Source: an uncultured Oscillospiraceae bacterium (GTDB lineage Bacteria > Bacillota > Clostridia > Oscillospirales > Oscillospiraceae). From it: a DNA stretch of 39,445 bases. The notes under the pieces are model-generated. The model was not told where the DNA came from. It was given only the letters and a program-made list of their open reading frames with translations, and searched no databases. Location of the stretch: positions 1-39,445 of the forward strand of contig CANQQO010000011.1 of the NCBI GenBank assembly GCA_947625965.1, in the 5' to 3' direction. Below are positions 1 to 6,815 of this stretch, piece by piece; positions within the stretch are counted from its first letter, which is position 1; every line of letters begins with the position of its first letter. Both the position numbers and the translations under genes were made by a program.

Positions 1-1
1 A

Positions 2-184
2 GCGGCTCTCCAGTTCCGGGCTTGGCCCGGCGGGCCGGTGCCCGCCATTCCGGAGAGCCGCTCCCTGGGACTGATGCTCTACGACATGGATTATTCCAAT
101 CCCAGGGACATCCAGCCCATGTTCTTTATGGCCCGGCTGGAAAACGGCGTCCTGGAGATCGAGGGGAAGGAGGTGCTGCGATGA
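2..184 (+). CDS. cas5c: Cas5c (type I-C), C-terminal fragment cut by window edge
   Basis: Open frame entering from the left edge and ending at TGA 182-184. The last residues read LGLMLYDMDYSN, then PMFFMARLENGVLEI, which matches the typical C-terminus of Cas5c/Cas5d (LG-MLYDMD ... FF-A---G-L-V). In type I-C systems Cas5c is the repeat-processing endoribonuclease and holds the 5' handle of the crRNA in Cascade. About 60 codons are visible of a family that usually has 200-240. The stop overlaps the start of cas8c (ATGA), as usual for I-C operons. cas3 would be expected further left, outside the window. Confidence 0.85.
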   Translation, partial: AALQFRAWPGGPVPAIPESRSLGLMLYDMDYSNPRDIQPMFFMARLENGVLEIEGKEVLR

Positions 185-1947
185 TCTTGCAAGCGCTTTG
201 CGCCTACTATGACGCCCTGGCCCGCCGGGGGGAGGTCACCCAGCCCGGATGGAGTTTGGCCAAGGTGTCTTTCGCCCTGGACCTGGACGAGGGCGGGACC
301 CTGCAGGGCGTTATTCCCCTAAAATATCTGCCGGAGGGCGGAAAAAAGGAGATCCCCCAGTTGCTGCAGGTGCCGGAGCAGGTGAAGAAGACCTCCGGCG
401 TGGCGGCCAATTTCCTGTGCGAAAGCAGCGCTTATTTTCTGGGGATTGATGGAAAAGGGAAGCCTCAGCGGTCCAAGCAGTGTTTTGAGGCCTCCAAAGA
501 ACTGCATCTGCGGCTTCTGGGCGCGGTAGACAGCCCCGCCGCCCGAGCGGTGTGCGCTTATTTTGATAGCTGGCAGCCGGAGCAGGCGGCGGAGCACCCG
601 GTGCTGGCGCCCTATCTGGAGGAGATCTTGAAGGACGCAAACCTGATCTTCTCCCTGGGCGGGCAGTACGTCCAGGACGATCCCGCCGTCCGGGCGGCAT
701 GGGACGCTGCCCGGACCGCCAGCTCCGCCGGGACCGGCGCCGGACGCTGCCTGGTCACCGGGCTGCAAGCCCCCATTGCCCGGCTCCACCCCGCCATCAA
801 GGGGGTCCGGGACGCCCAGCCCAGCGGGGCCTCCCTGGTCTCCTTCAACGCCCCCGCTTTCGAGTCCTACGGCCATGAGCAAGCCGACAGCACCGGCCAG
901 GGCCTCAACTCCCCGGTCTCCGAGGAAGCCGCCTTCAAATACGGCGCGGCGCTGAACCGGCTGATCGCCGACCGGCGGCACCTCCAATACGTCGGGGACA
1001 CCGCCGTGACCTACTGGGCGGAGGACGCGGAGCCTGTGTGCCAGGATCTGTTTAATTGGGCTCTGTGTGGCACGCCGTCGGAGACCGTTACCGACACGGA
1101 CCTACAGAATGCGGTCCTGGCCCTGTCCCGGGGAGATCCGGTAGATGTAAGCGGTATCCCCCTCCATCCGGAGAACCGGTTTTATGTGCTGGGACTTGCC
1201 CCCAACGCCGGGCGACTCAGCGTGCGGTTCTTCTTGCAAAGCACCTTCGGCCAAATGCTCGCCAACGTGCAGGCCCACTATGACCGCCTGAACATTGTGC
1301 GGCCCGCCTATGTGACCAATGGGGCGTTGCCCATCTGGAAGCTGCTGGGCGAGACCGTCAATCCCAACAGCCGGGACAAAAAGCCGTCCCCGCCTATGGC
1401 AGGGGCAGTTATGCGTGCGGTGCTGACCAACGGGCCCTACCCCGCCTCTCTGCTGGAGCAGACCATGCTGCGAATCCGAGCAGAGCAAAACGTCACCTAT
1501 GGCCGAGCGGCCATTTTGAAGGCATTTTTCCTGAAAAAACAAGAATTTAAGGTTCCAGAGGAGGTCTTACATATGGAACTCAACGACCAGAGCAGCCATC
1601 TGCCCTATGTGCTGGGGCGGCTGTTTGCCGTGCTGGAGCGGGTCCAGACGGCGGCAAATCCCAACCTCAACGCCACCATCAAGGACAAGTATTTCAACAG
1701 CGCTGCCGCCACCCCCGCCACGATCTTTCCCCTGCTGACCAAGCTGTCCCAGAGCCATCTGCAGAAGCTGGAAGGCGGGCTGCGGGTCTACTTCGAGAGG
1801 CTCATCGGCGATCTGGAGGGCCGCATCCATGAAACCCTGCCCGCCCGGATGAGCCTGGCCGACCAGGGGACCTTCCAACTGGGCTATTACCATCAGGTAC
1901 AAAAATTCTATGAGAAGAAAGATAAAGGAGGAACCGAAAATGTCTGA
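181..1947 (+). CDS. cas8c: Cas8c (Csd1), type I-C Cascade large subunit
   Basis: 588 residues, within the usual Cas8c/Csd1 range. The start ATG at 181 overlaps the cas5c stop; the open frame continues upstream but that part is cas5c in another frame. It begins MILQALCAYYDALARRGEV, a typical Csd1 N-terminus, and contains the family-like stretches VSFNAPAFESYG and ATPATIFPLLTKLSQSHL. Known role of the family: PAM recognition and R-loop stabilisation in Cascade, with recruitment of Cas3. The C-terminal 124 residues can be translated separately as Cas11c (see 1573). The 3' end overlaps cas7 by 8 nt. No frameshift or internal stop is visible, so the interference gene looks intact. Confidence 0.95.
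   Translation: MILQALCAYYDALARRGEVTQPGWSLAKVSFALDLDEGGTLQGVIPLKYLPEGGKKEIPQLLQVPEQVKKTSGVAANFLCESSAYFLGIDGKGKPQRSKQCFEASKELHLRLLGAVDSPAARAVCAYFDSWQPEQAAEHPVLAPYLEEILKDANLIFSLGGQYVQDDPAVRAAWDAARTASSAGTGAGRCLVTGLQAPIARLHPAIKGVRDAQPSGASLVSFNAPAFESYGHEQADSTGQGLNSPVSEEAAFKYGAALNRLIADRRHLQYVGDTAVTYWAEDAEPVCQDLFNWALCGTPSETVTDTDLQNAVLALSRGDPVDVSGIPLHPENRFYVLGLAPNAGRLSVRFFLQSTFGQMLANVQAHYDRLNIVRPAYVTNGALPIWKLLGETVNPNSRDKKPSPPMAGAVMRAVLTNGPYPASLLEQTMLRIRAEQNVTYGRAAILKAFFLKKQEFKVPEEVLHMELNDQSSHLPYVLGRLFAVLERVQTAANPNLNATIKDKYFNSAAATPATIFPLLTKLSQSHLQKLEGGLRVYFERLIGDLEGRIHETLPARMSLADQGTFQLGYYHQVQKFYEKKDKGGTENV
1557..1575 (+). promoter_or_regulatory. Internal ribosome-binding site inside cas8c
   Basis: AGAGGAGG at 1557-1564 lies 8 nt upstream of an in-frame ATG at 1573. 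It is as strong as the ribosome-binding sites of the free-standing genes here, which is unusual inside a coding region. It marks the separate translation start of the small subunit Cas11c, as experimentally described for other type I-C systems. Confidence 0.8.
1573..1947 (+). CDS. cas11c: Cas11c small subunit, internal translation product of cas8c
   Basis: In-frame ATG at 1573 with a strong internal Shine-Dalgarno gives a 124-residue protein (starting MELNDQSSHLPYVLGRLFAV) identical to the Cas8c C-terminus. It is predicted mostly helical and contains no Cys. Type I-C Cascade contains two copies of a Cas11c subunit made from exactly such an internal start (known from Desulfovibrio and Neisseria type systems), about 120-130 residues long. 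Sequence evidence here is the start/RBS combination, size and position; the assignment as Cas11c is by analogy. It is easily missed by gene callers because it shares frame and stop with cas8c. Confidence 0.8.
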   Translation: MELNDQSSHLPYVLGRLFAVLERVQTAANPNLNATIKDKYFNSAAATPATIFPLLTKLSQSHLQKLEGGLRVYFERLIGDLEGRIHETLPARMSLADQGTFQLGYYHQVQKFYEKKDKGGTENV

Positions 1948-2830
1948 TCCCATTAAAAACCGCTATGAATTTGTGATCCTGTTCGATGTCGAAAACGGCA
2001 ACCCCAACGGCGATCCCGACGCGGGCAATATGCCCCGGGTTGATCCCGAGACCGGCTACGGCCTGGCCACCGACGTGTGCCTGAAGCGGAAGGTCCGCAA
2101 CTATGTGGAGACTGTGAAAGAGGACGAGACGGGCTACCGCATCTACATCAAGGACGGCGTCCCCCTGAACCGCTCTGACGCGGAGGCTTTCGCCCACTGG
2201 AATATCGATGAAAAGGCCGTCAAGGACGCGAAAAAGAAGGATGCCGACCTGGATGGGAAGGTTCGGGACTTCATGTGCCAGAATTTCTTCGACATCCGTA
2301 CCTTCGGCGCCGTGATGACCACCTTTATGAAAAACAATCTGAATTGCGGCCAGATCCGCGGCCCGGTGCAGCTGGGTTTTGCGAGAAGCATTGACCCCAT
2401 CGTGCCCCAGGAGATCACCATCACCCGGGTGGCCATCACCACCGAGGCCGACGCGGAAAAGAAGGGCACCGAAATGGGCCGGAAATACATCGTTCCCTAT
2501 GCGCTGTACCGCTGCGAGGGGTATGTGTCCGCCAACCTGGCCCGGAAGGTCACGGGATTTTCCGAAAAGGATCTGGAGCTGCTGTGGCAGGCAATCCTCA
2601 ATATGTTCGAGCACGACCACTCCGCTGCCCGGGGAAAAATGGCTGTGCGGCAGCTCATCATTTTCAAGCACGACTCCGAGCTGGGCTGCGCTCCGGCCTG
2701 GAAGCTGTTCGACACCGTCACCGTTGCCCGGAAGGAGGGCGTGATCAGCCCCCGGTGCTATCAGGACTACACCGTTTCTGTGGACGAGGCGGCCCTGCCC
2801 GCCGGCGTCACCTGCACGCGGATGGGATGA
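1940..2830 (+). CDS. cas7: Cas7 (Csd2), type I-C Cascade backbone
   Basis: 296 residues, the normal length of Csd2/Cas7c. The start ATG 1940 is preceded by AAAGGAGG (1924-1931); the open frame extends 10 codons further upstream without a better site. N-terminal RYEFVILFDVENGNPNGDPD is the hallmark of the family's RRM-like fold, followed by GYGLATDVCLKRKVRNYV, VRDFMCQNFFDIRTFGAVM and QIRGPVQLGFARSIDPI. Cas7 polymerises along the crRNA to form the Cascade filament. It overlaps cas8c by 8 nt upstream and the cas4 stub by 4 nt (ATGA) downstream, so one polycistronic transcript is likely. The gene appears complete. Confidence 0.96.
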   Translation: MSDPIKNRYEFVILFDVENGNPNGDPDAGNMPRVDPETGYGLATDVCLKRKVRNYVETVKEDETGYRIYIKDGVPLNRSDAEAFAHWNIDEKAVKDAKKKDADLDGKVRDFMCQNFFDIRTFGAVMTTFMKNNLNCGQIRGPVQLGFARSIDPIVPQEITITRVAITTEADAEKKGTEMGRKYIVPYALYRCEGYVSANLARKVTGFSEKDLELLWQAILNMFEHDHSAARGKMAVRQLIIFKHDSELGCAPAWKLFDTVTVARKEGVISPRCYQDYTVSVDEAALPAGVTCTRMG

Positions 2831-2883
2831 CCAGGCTGCCGGAGGAGGACGATCTCCCCCTGTCCGGGCGCCAGCTCTATTGA
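2827..2883 (+). pseudogene. cas4: cas4 N-terminal stub (18 codons), rest deleted
   Basis: ATG at 2827 overlaps the cas7 stop exactly as an intact type I-C cas4 does. The peptide MTRLPEEDDLPLSGRQLY matches the start of I-C Cas4 proteins (acidic stretch, then LPLSG-Q-- before the first Cys motif) and then stops at 2881. Everything downstream in Cas4 (the four-Cys iron-sulfur cluster and RecB nuclease core, ~200 residues), all of cas1 and cas2 and the leader are absent: the first CRISPR repeat begins at 2888. Homology to Cas4 is read by eye from about 14 residues plus the overlap position. The true breakpoint may be just after LSG, with the last ~19 nt (to 2887) being the remains of a spacer. 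Confidence 0.75.
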
Positions 2884-2887
2884 TGAT

Positions 2888-3721
2888 GCCGCACCCCGCA
2901 AGGGGTGCGTGGGTTGAAATCAGGCCGATTCTGGAGCCTTACCCTGGATGACCAGGCCGCACCCCGTGAGGGGTGCGTGGATTGAAATCTGGTCCTCCAT
3001 TCTCTGCCGGACGATATTAGTGGCCGCACTCCGCAAGGGGTGCGCGGGTTGAAATTTCATCGTGCCGTAGGTGCCGCCAAGAATGTCCTGCCGCGCCCCG
3101 TGAGGGGCACGCGGGTTGAAATAGTTCAGAAGAGCCGTACCAGTGCTGGTTTGGTGCCGCACCCCGCAAGGGGTGCGTGGGTTGAAATTTCTATGTCAGC
3201 TACAAACTGCTCCAAGAGGCCAGTCGCACCCCGCAAGGGGTGCGCGGGTTGAAATCGGATGGCGGCGATCTCCTTGTCCTGCTCTCGCTGGCCGCACCCT
3301 GCGAGGGGTGCGTGGATTGAAATACGGCGGTGATGATCGCCATCCACATCCGTTGCGCCGCACCCCGCGAGGGGTGCGTGGGTTGAAATACCCTCCAGAG
3401 CGTTTCCCCCTCCTGGTACTAGCCGCACCCCGTGAGGGGTGCGCGGATTGAAATTCGAACGTGACCAGACCCGTCATTTTGATGGTCCGCCGCACTCCGC
3501 AAGGGGTGCGTGGGTTGAAATAGCCGGGTCTGCTCCACAACCTCATTCTCAATGGTCGCACCCCGCAAGGGGTGCACGGGTTGAAATGTGGACTTGACCG
3601 GCTACCAGCCCAAGGAGACCGGGTCGCACCCCGCAAGGGGTGCGTGGGTTGAAATGACCAGGACGATACCGGGGACATCTTAACCTGCGTCGCACCCCGA
3701 GAGGGGTGCGTGGGTTGAAAT
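2888..3721 (+). CRISPR. Type I-C CRISPR array, 13 repeats and 12 bounded spacers, no leader
   Basis: Thirteen 33-bp repeats start at 2888, 2956, 3023, 3090, 3156, 3223, 3291, 3357, 3422, 3489, 3555, 3623 and 3689. They begin G[C/T]CGCACC and end GG[G/A]TTGAAAT, the standard I-C repeat in the same orientation as the cas genes. Spacers are 32-35 bp and all different. Each repeat forms an 8-bp hairpin (positions 3-10 with 15-22) closed by a GNRA tetraloop; Cas5c cutting at its 3' base would leave an 11-nt handle. Twelve of the 13 repeats are distinct (only the first and fifth are identical), unusually degenerate for an array that still acquires spacers. There is no leader: the cas4 stub ends 4 nt before the first repeat, so transcription probably comes by read-through from the cas operon. 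Confidence 0.98.
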
Positions 3722-3755
3722 CAGTTCGTGTCCGTCAGCGAGAGCAGGATTCTAG
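3722..3755 (+). other. Orphan thirteenth spacer without a closing repeat (putative)
   Basis: About 34 bp follow the last repeat and have spacer size and GC content, but no repeat follows; the sequence passes into the transposase remnant. Either this is a true last spacer whose closing repeat was lost, or ordinary trailer sequence. The boundary is approximate. Confidence 0.4.
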
Positions 3756-3756
3756 A

Positions 3757-4225
3757 AAAAGAGGCGTTGTTCCAACTCCAATTTGCCAGCTTTTTCAGAT
3801 TCATGGCAGCATATTTGAGCCTGACCCATCTCGTGACTGCGGCCAAGCCTCTGTGATGTGTATATCGCATCGCGTGTTTCTCCTTTCGCATCGCGTAGAT
3901 CGCTTTCCCTCGCTGCGTCTTTCGCAGTTGCTCCACAATATCCAGGTATTCCTGCCAGATATGTGTAGTTAACGCCTTTTGTCCCTTCTCATTGGCGCCG
4001 CATTTTGCCCTGCACGGACAGTTCCTGCACTTGGCAGGGGTACTTCTGTATGTGCGTTCCCATCTCTGTCCGTGGTCGTATGCCGCAAGCTTTCCCCTCG
4101 GGGGCAGATATAGGCGTCGTTTACCGGGTCATAGGTATAGTCCCACGGCTTATATCCCCGTTTTCTGGATACTTTGGCGCAGGCGATCCGGGCTGTTCCA
4201 TCTTTCTGAACATCCGATCCTAACG
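3757..4225 (-). pseudogene. IS1182-family transposase, degraded C-terminal fragment
   Basis: Read on the minus strand, two frames together give the C-terminal landmarks of IS1182-family DDE transposases: DPVNDAYICPRGE and HTTTDRDG in one frame, then, after a frameshift near 4035, a CRNCPCRAKC zinc-ribbon-like motif, THIWQEYLDIVEQLRKTQRG, MRKEKHAMRYTHHRG and LKYAAMNLKKLANW. The family's ETIERVFADAKE segment carrying the last catalytic acidic residue is missing between YAMRKE and KHAMRY. The N-terminal half of the protein is absent. It is therefore a dead element. It abuts the right end of the CRISPR array and lies downstream of the convergent aldolase operon. From 4226 to 4344 I see only unassigned sequence. 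Confidence 0.8.
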
Positions 4226-4344
4226 TGGCCTTTTTGCGGCTGTCCCACGGGAAGGCTGTTAATAAAACTTACTTGTTTCTATCAATCCCTACGACGACCC
4301 CAAACAGCGTGCGCCGCCGGTTCCGATCTTCCGGCCGATACTCT

Positions 4345-5025
4345 TTAATAGGCGTTTTGACTGCCGTCGGCGGCGGGCTTCTGCCCGTAGGTCTGGAGCC
4401 GGAGCAATACCTTGTCCATCTGCTCCTTGGTCAGTACGTTCATCCGGCCGGTGCAGAGGCATTGCCACTGGATCCGCGCTATGTTTTCCAGACTTACTGC
4501 CAGGCTGAACGCCTTTTCCAAATTGACGCCAAAAGCGACCAGACCATGGTTCGCCAGCAGTACCGCCCGGCTGCCTTTACAGGCAGCCACCGCCTTCTCC
4601 GCCAGCTCCGGCGTCCCGAAGGTCTCGTAGCCGCACAGCGGCACCTCGCAGGTGCCCGCGCCGGAAATGGAGTAGTGCACCGCGCGGATGGGTTCCCCCA
4701 TGCACGCCAGAGTCGTGGCGTAGTTGGAGTGGGTATGTACCACCGCGCCGCAGCCGATACCGCTGTATGCCTTGTAAAAGCCTGCGTGAAGACCGGCCTC
4801 GCTGGAGGGCTTTCTGGCGCCCTCCACCACATTGCCATCCAGGTCCTGGATGACAATGTCCTCCGGCTGGATATCGAAGTAGTTCACGCCCGACGGGGTG
4901 ATCGCCATCAGGCCGGCGGCAGCGTCATAGACGCTGATGTTGCCCGCCGTGCCTTGGCTCAGGCCCATGGCGCTCATCTTCCTACCGTAATCCGCGATCA
5001 GAAGCCTTTCTTCTTTCATTCGCAT
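4345..5025 (-). CDS. Class II aldolase (FucA/AraD family), probable 5-deoxyribulose-1-P or 5-methylthioribulose-1-P aldolase
   Basis: 226 residues from ATG 5025, which has AAAGGTGG 8 nt upstream; an in-frame GTG four codons earlier overlaps that site and is less likely. Zinc/catalytic residues of the family are all visible: Glu76 in SSEAGLH, His97 and His99 in VVHTHSNYA, His160 in LANHG, plus GNIS and TPSG phosphate-site motifs. Family reaction: retro-aldol cleavage of a ketose-1-phosphate to DHAP and an aldehyde. On sequence alone L-fuculose-1-P would be possible, but there is no fucose isomerase or fuculokinase here; instead a MtnK-like kinase and MtnA-like isomerase sit 8 kb away in the same cluster. 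That fits the DHAP-shunt aldolases (Ald2, DrdA), giving acetaldehyde or methylthioacetaldehyde. Last gene of its operon, 57 nt after the preceding gene. Confidence 0.85.
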   Translation of the reverse strand: MRMKEERLLIADYGRKMSAMGLSQGTAGNISVYDAAAGLMAITPSGVNYFDIQPEDIVIQDLDGNVVEGARKPSSEAGLHAGFYKAYSGIGCGAVVHTHSNYATTLACMGEPIRAVHYSISGAGTCEVPLCGYETFGTPELAEKAVAACKGSRAVLLANHGLVAFGVNLEKAFSLAVSLENIARIQWQCLCTGRMNVLTKEQMDKVLLRLQTYGQKPAADGSQNAY

Positions 5026-5082
5026 AAAACAAACCACCTTTGTTTGAAAAGTCTCATCCTGTCGAAGGCAAGGACTTTCGCC

Positions 5083-6408
5083 TTATTTGGAGGCGTTGGC
5101 CGCAATGGCGACCGCGTCCCAGACGGAAGCGAAGGGAGGCGCGTATCCCAGGTCCAGGAAGCCCAGCTCCTGCGTGGTCATGCCCCGATCCACGGCGCAG
5201 GCCAGCGCGTCGATCCGCCAGGCGGCTTCCTTCTGCCCCATGATCTGCGCGCCAAGGAGCACATGGTCCTCCGGGCTGTAGCACAGCTTGATCGTCAGCA
5301 GCTTGGGGTCCGGATAATAGCGGGCGTGGGAGCGGGCCTGGACCGTCGTGGTCTTATAGGGGATGTGGTTGGCGATGCAATCCGCCTCACCCAGTCCCGT
5401 CTTGGCCAGCTCCAGCTCCATGCAGCGCAGCATGGAGGTGCCCAGGGCGCGGCGGAGGGATACCGGCTTGCCCAGAATGCTGTCCCCCGCCAGACGGCCC
5501 TGCTTGTTGGCATTGGTGCCCAGGGCGAGATAGGCCGGCCTGTCCAGCAGCCTGTGCCAGACGGTGGCGCAGTCCCCCGCGGCGTAGATATCCGGCACGG
5601 AGGTCTTCATGGCGGGATCGGTGACGATCGCTCCGTTGGGCAGCTTCTCCACCAGATCGCCAAGAAAACGGGTGTTGGGGCTGACGCCGATAGAGAGGAT
5701 CACCAGGTCCGCCGCATAGCTCCCCTTGTCCGTGACGATACGCCGGACGGCGTCCCCGCCTTCAAAGGCCAGCACCTTCTCCCCTGTGTTCAAACACACG
5801 CCGTGGCGCTCCAGCTCCTGCCCGACGGCCTCCCCAAACTCAGGATCGAACACGTTCAGCAGCCGGTCCATTGCCTCCACCACCCGGATGTGTGCCGCCT
5901 TTTGCATCAGACACGCCTCCGCCAACTCCAGGCCGATATAGCCGCCGCCGACGATGACGACATTGCGGGGCTTTTTCCGCAGCGCCTGCTTCAAAGCCTC
6001 GGCCTGCTCCGGCGTCTTTAGCGGATAAATCCCCTTTTTCCCGATGCCGGGGATCGGCGGGATCTTGGGGGAGGCGCCGGTGGCGATGAGCAGCTTGTCA
6101 TAGCGTTCCATATGCTCCTCGCCGGAAGCGTCCCGGTAGATCACGGTCTTTTCGCCCGCGTCCACCCGCTCGGCCCGGCACTCCAGCCGAATGTCGATGC
6201 CGCTCTTTTCAAAGTCCGCTGCCTTGCGGATGCGGATCAGATCGATGTCGTCATTCAGCCCCGCCACATAGTATGGCAGGCCGCAGGCGCCGTAGGACAC
6301 CTCCCGGCTCTGCTCCAATACCACCACTTCCCACTCCGGAGCTCTCCGCTTCAGCCGGGAGGCGGCGCTCATTCCGGCGGCGTTGCCGCCGATCACGACT
6401 AGCTTCAT
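5083..6408 (-). CDS. CoA-disulfide reductase / NADH oxidase-like flavoprotein
   Basis: 441 residues, the usual size of the single-cysteine branch of the pyridine nucleotide-disulfide oxidoreductases. It starts MKLVVIGGNAAGMSAASRL (FAD Rossmann fold), has the redox Cys42 in SYGACGLPYY, a second Rossmann motif VVIVGGGYIGLELAEA (NAD(P)H), and YAAGDCA for the FAD. The family reduces CoA disulfide, polysulfide or O2. RBS AAAGGAG precedes ATG 6408, which overlaps the stop of the DUF35 gene (ATGA), so translation is coupled. Its presence beside CoA-dependent enzymes suggests it keeps CoA or another thiol reduced, or reoxidises NADH made by the aldehyde dehydrogenase; which of these cannot be decided here. 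Confidence 0.85.
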   Translation of the reverse strand: MKLVVIGGNAAGMSAASRLKRRAPEWEVVVLEQSREVSYGACGLPYYVAGLNDDIDLIRIRKAADFEKSGIDIRLECRAERVDAGEKTVIYRDASGEEHMERYDKLLIATGASPKIPPIPGIGKKGIYPLKTPEQAEALKQALRKKPRNVVIVGGGYIGLELAEACLMQKAAHIRVVEAMDRLLNVFDPEFGEAVGQELERHGVCLNTGEKVLAFEGGDAVRRIVTDKGSYAADLVILSIGVSPNTRFLGDLVEKLPNGAIVTDPAMKTSVPDIYAAGDCATVWHRLLDRPAYLALGTNANKQGRLAGDSILGKPVSLRRALGTSMLRCMELELAKTGLGEADCIANHIPYKTTTVQARSHARYYPDPKLLTIKLCYSPEDHVLLGAQIMGQKEAAWRIDALACAVDRGMTTQELGFLDLGYAPPFASVWDAVAIAANASK

Positions 6409-6812
6409 TTCGCTGCTCCTTTCAGCCTGGCGATGGGACGGCTGTAGTTCTCGGAATCCGCAAACGCGATGGATACCGGCGCGCCGCAGCGCAGCGTCTC
6501 CGGGTCATACTCCAGAATATTCGCCAGAATTCGGACATTCTCAGCCAGATCCACCGCCGCCACCACATACGGCACCTTGTCCTGCACGGACGGATGGAAG
6601 GGTTTGTCCATGATCACATAGGAATACAGCGTTCCCTCCGGCGGCAGCACCGCCGTTTCCGCCTCGCTGCTCAGACAACTGGGGCACAGGTACGCGCCGG
6701 GCCAGCGGACCTTTCCGCAGTCCTTGCAGCGAGAAAAGCGAAGCTCATGGGCCCTGCAGCCCTCCCAAAACAGCGCGGTATCCCCGTTGATCCGGGGCTC
6801 AAAAAATTCCAT
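6405..6812 (-). CDS. DUF35 OB-fold protein with zinc ribbon, thiolase partner
   Basis: 135 residues. The N-terminal zinc ribbon has CKDC then CPSC (about residues 29-46), followed by an OB-fold domain with PEGTLYSYVIM and VPYVVAAVDL. DUF35 proteins bind acyl-CoA and work as obligate partners of thiolase-like enzymes (for example ChsH2 with Ltp2, BbsA with BbsB, and the archaeal HMG-CoA synthase complex). Here it follows the thiolase gene by 3 nt, the standard arrangement. No catalytic function of its own is expected; it probably channels or binds the CoA substrate. Confidence 0.88.
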   Translation of the reverse strand: MEFFEPRINGDTALFWEGCRAHELRFSRCKDCGKVRWPGAYLCPSCLSSEAETAVLPPEGTLYSYVIMDKPFHPSVQDKVPYVVAAVDLAENVRILANILEYDPETLRCGAPVSIAFADSENYSRPIARLKGAAK

Positions 6813-6815
6813 GCT

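Noticed and set aside
1-61. Inverted repeat AGCGGCTCTCC … GGAGAGCCGCT at the left edge, suggesting a fold-back artefact
   Set aside because: The frame through it reads smoothly into a Cas5c C-terminus, so it may be natural; it cannot be judged without sequence further left.
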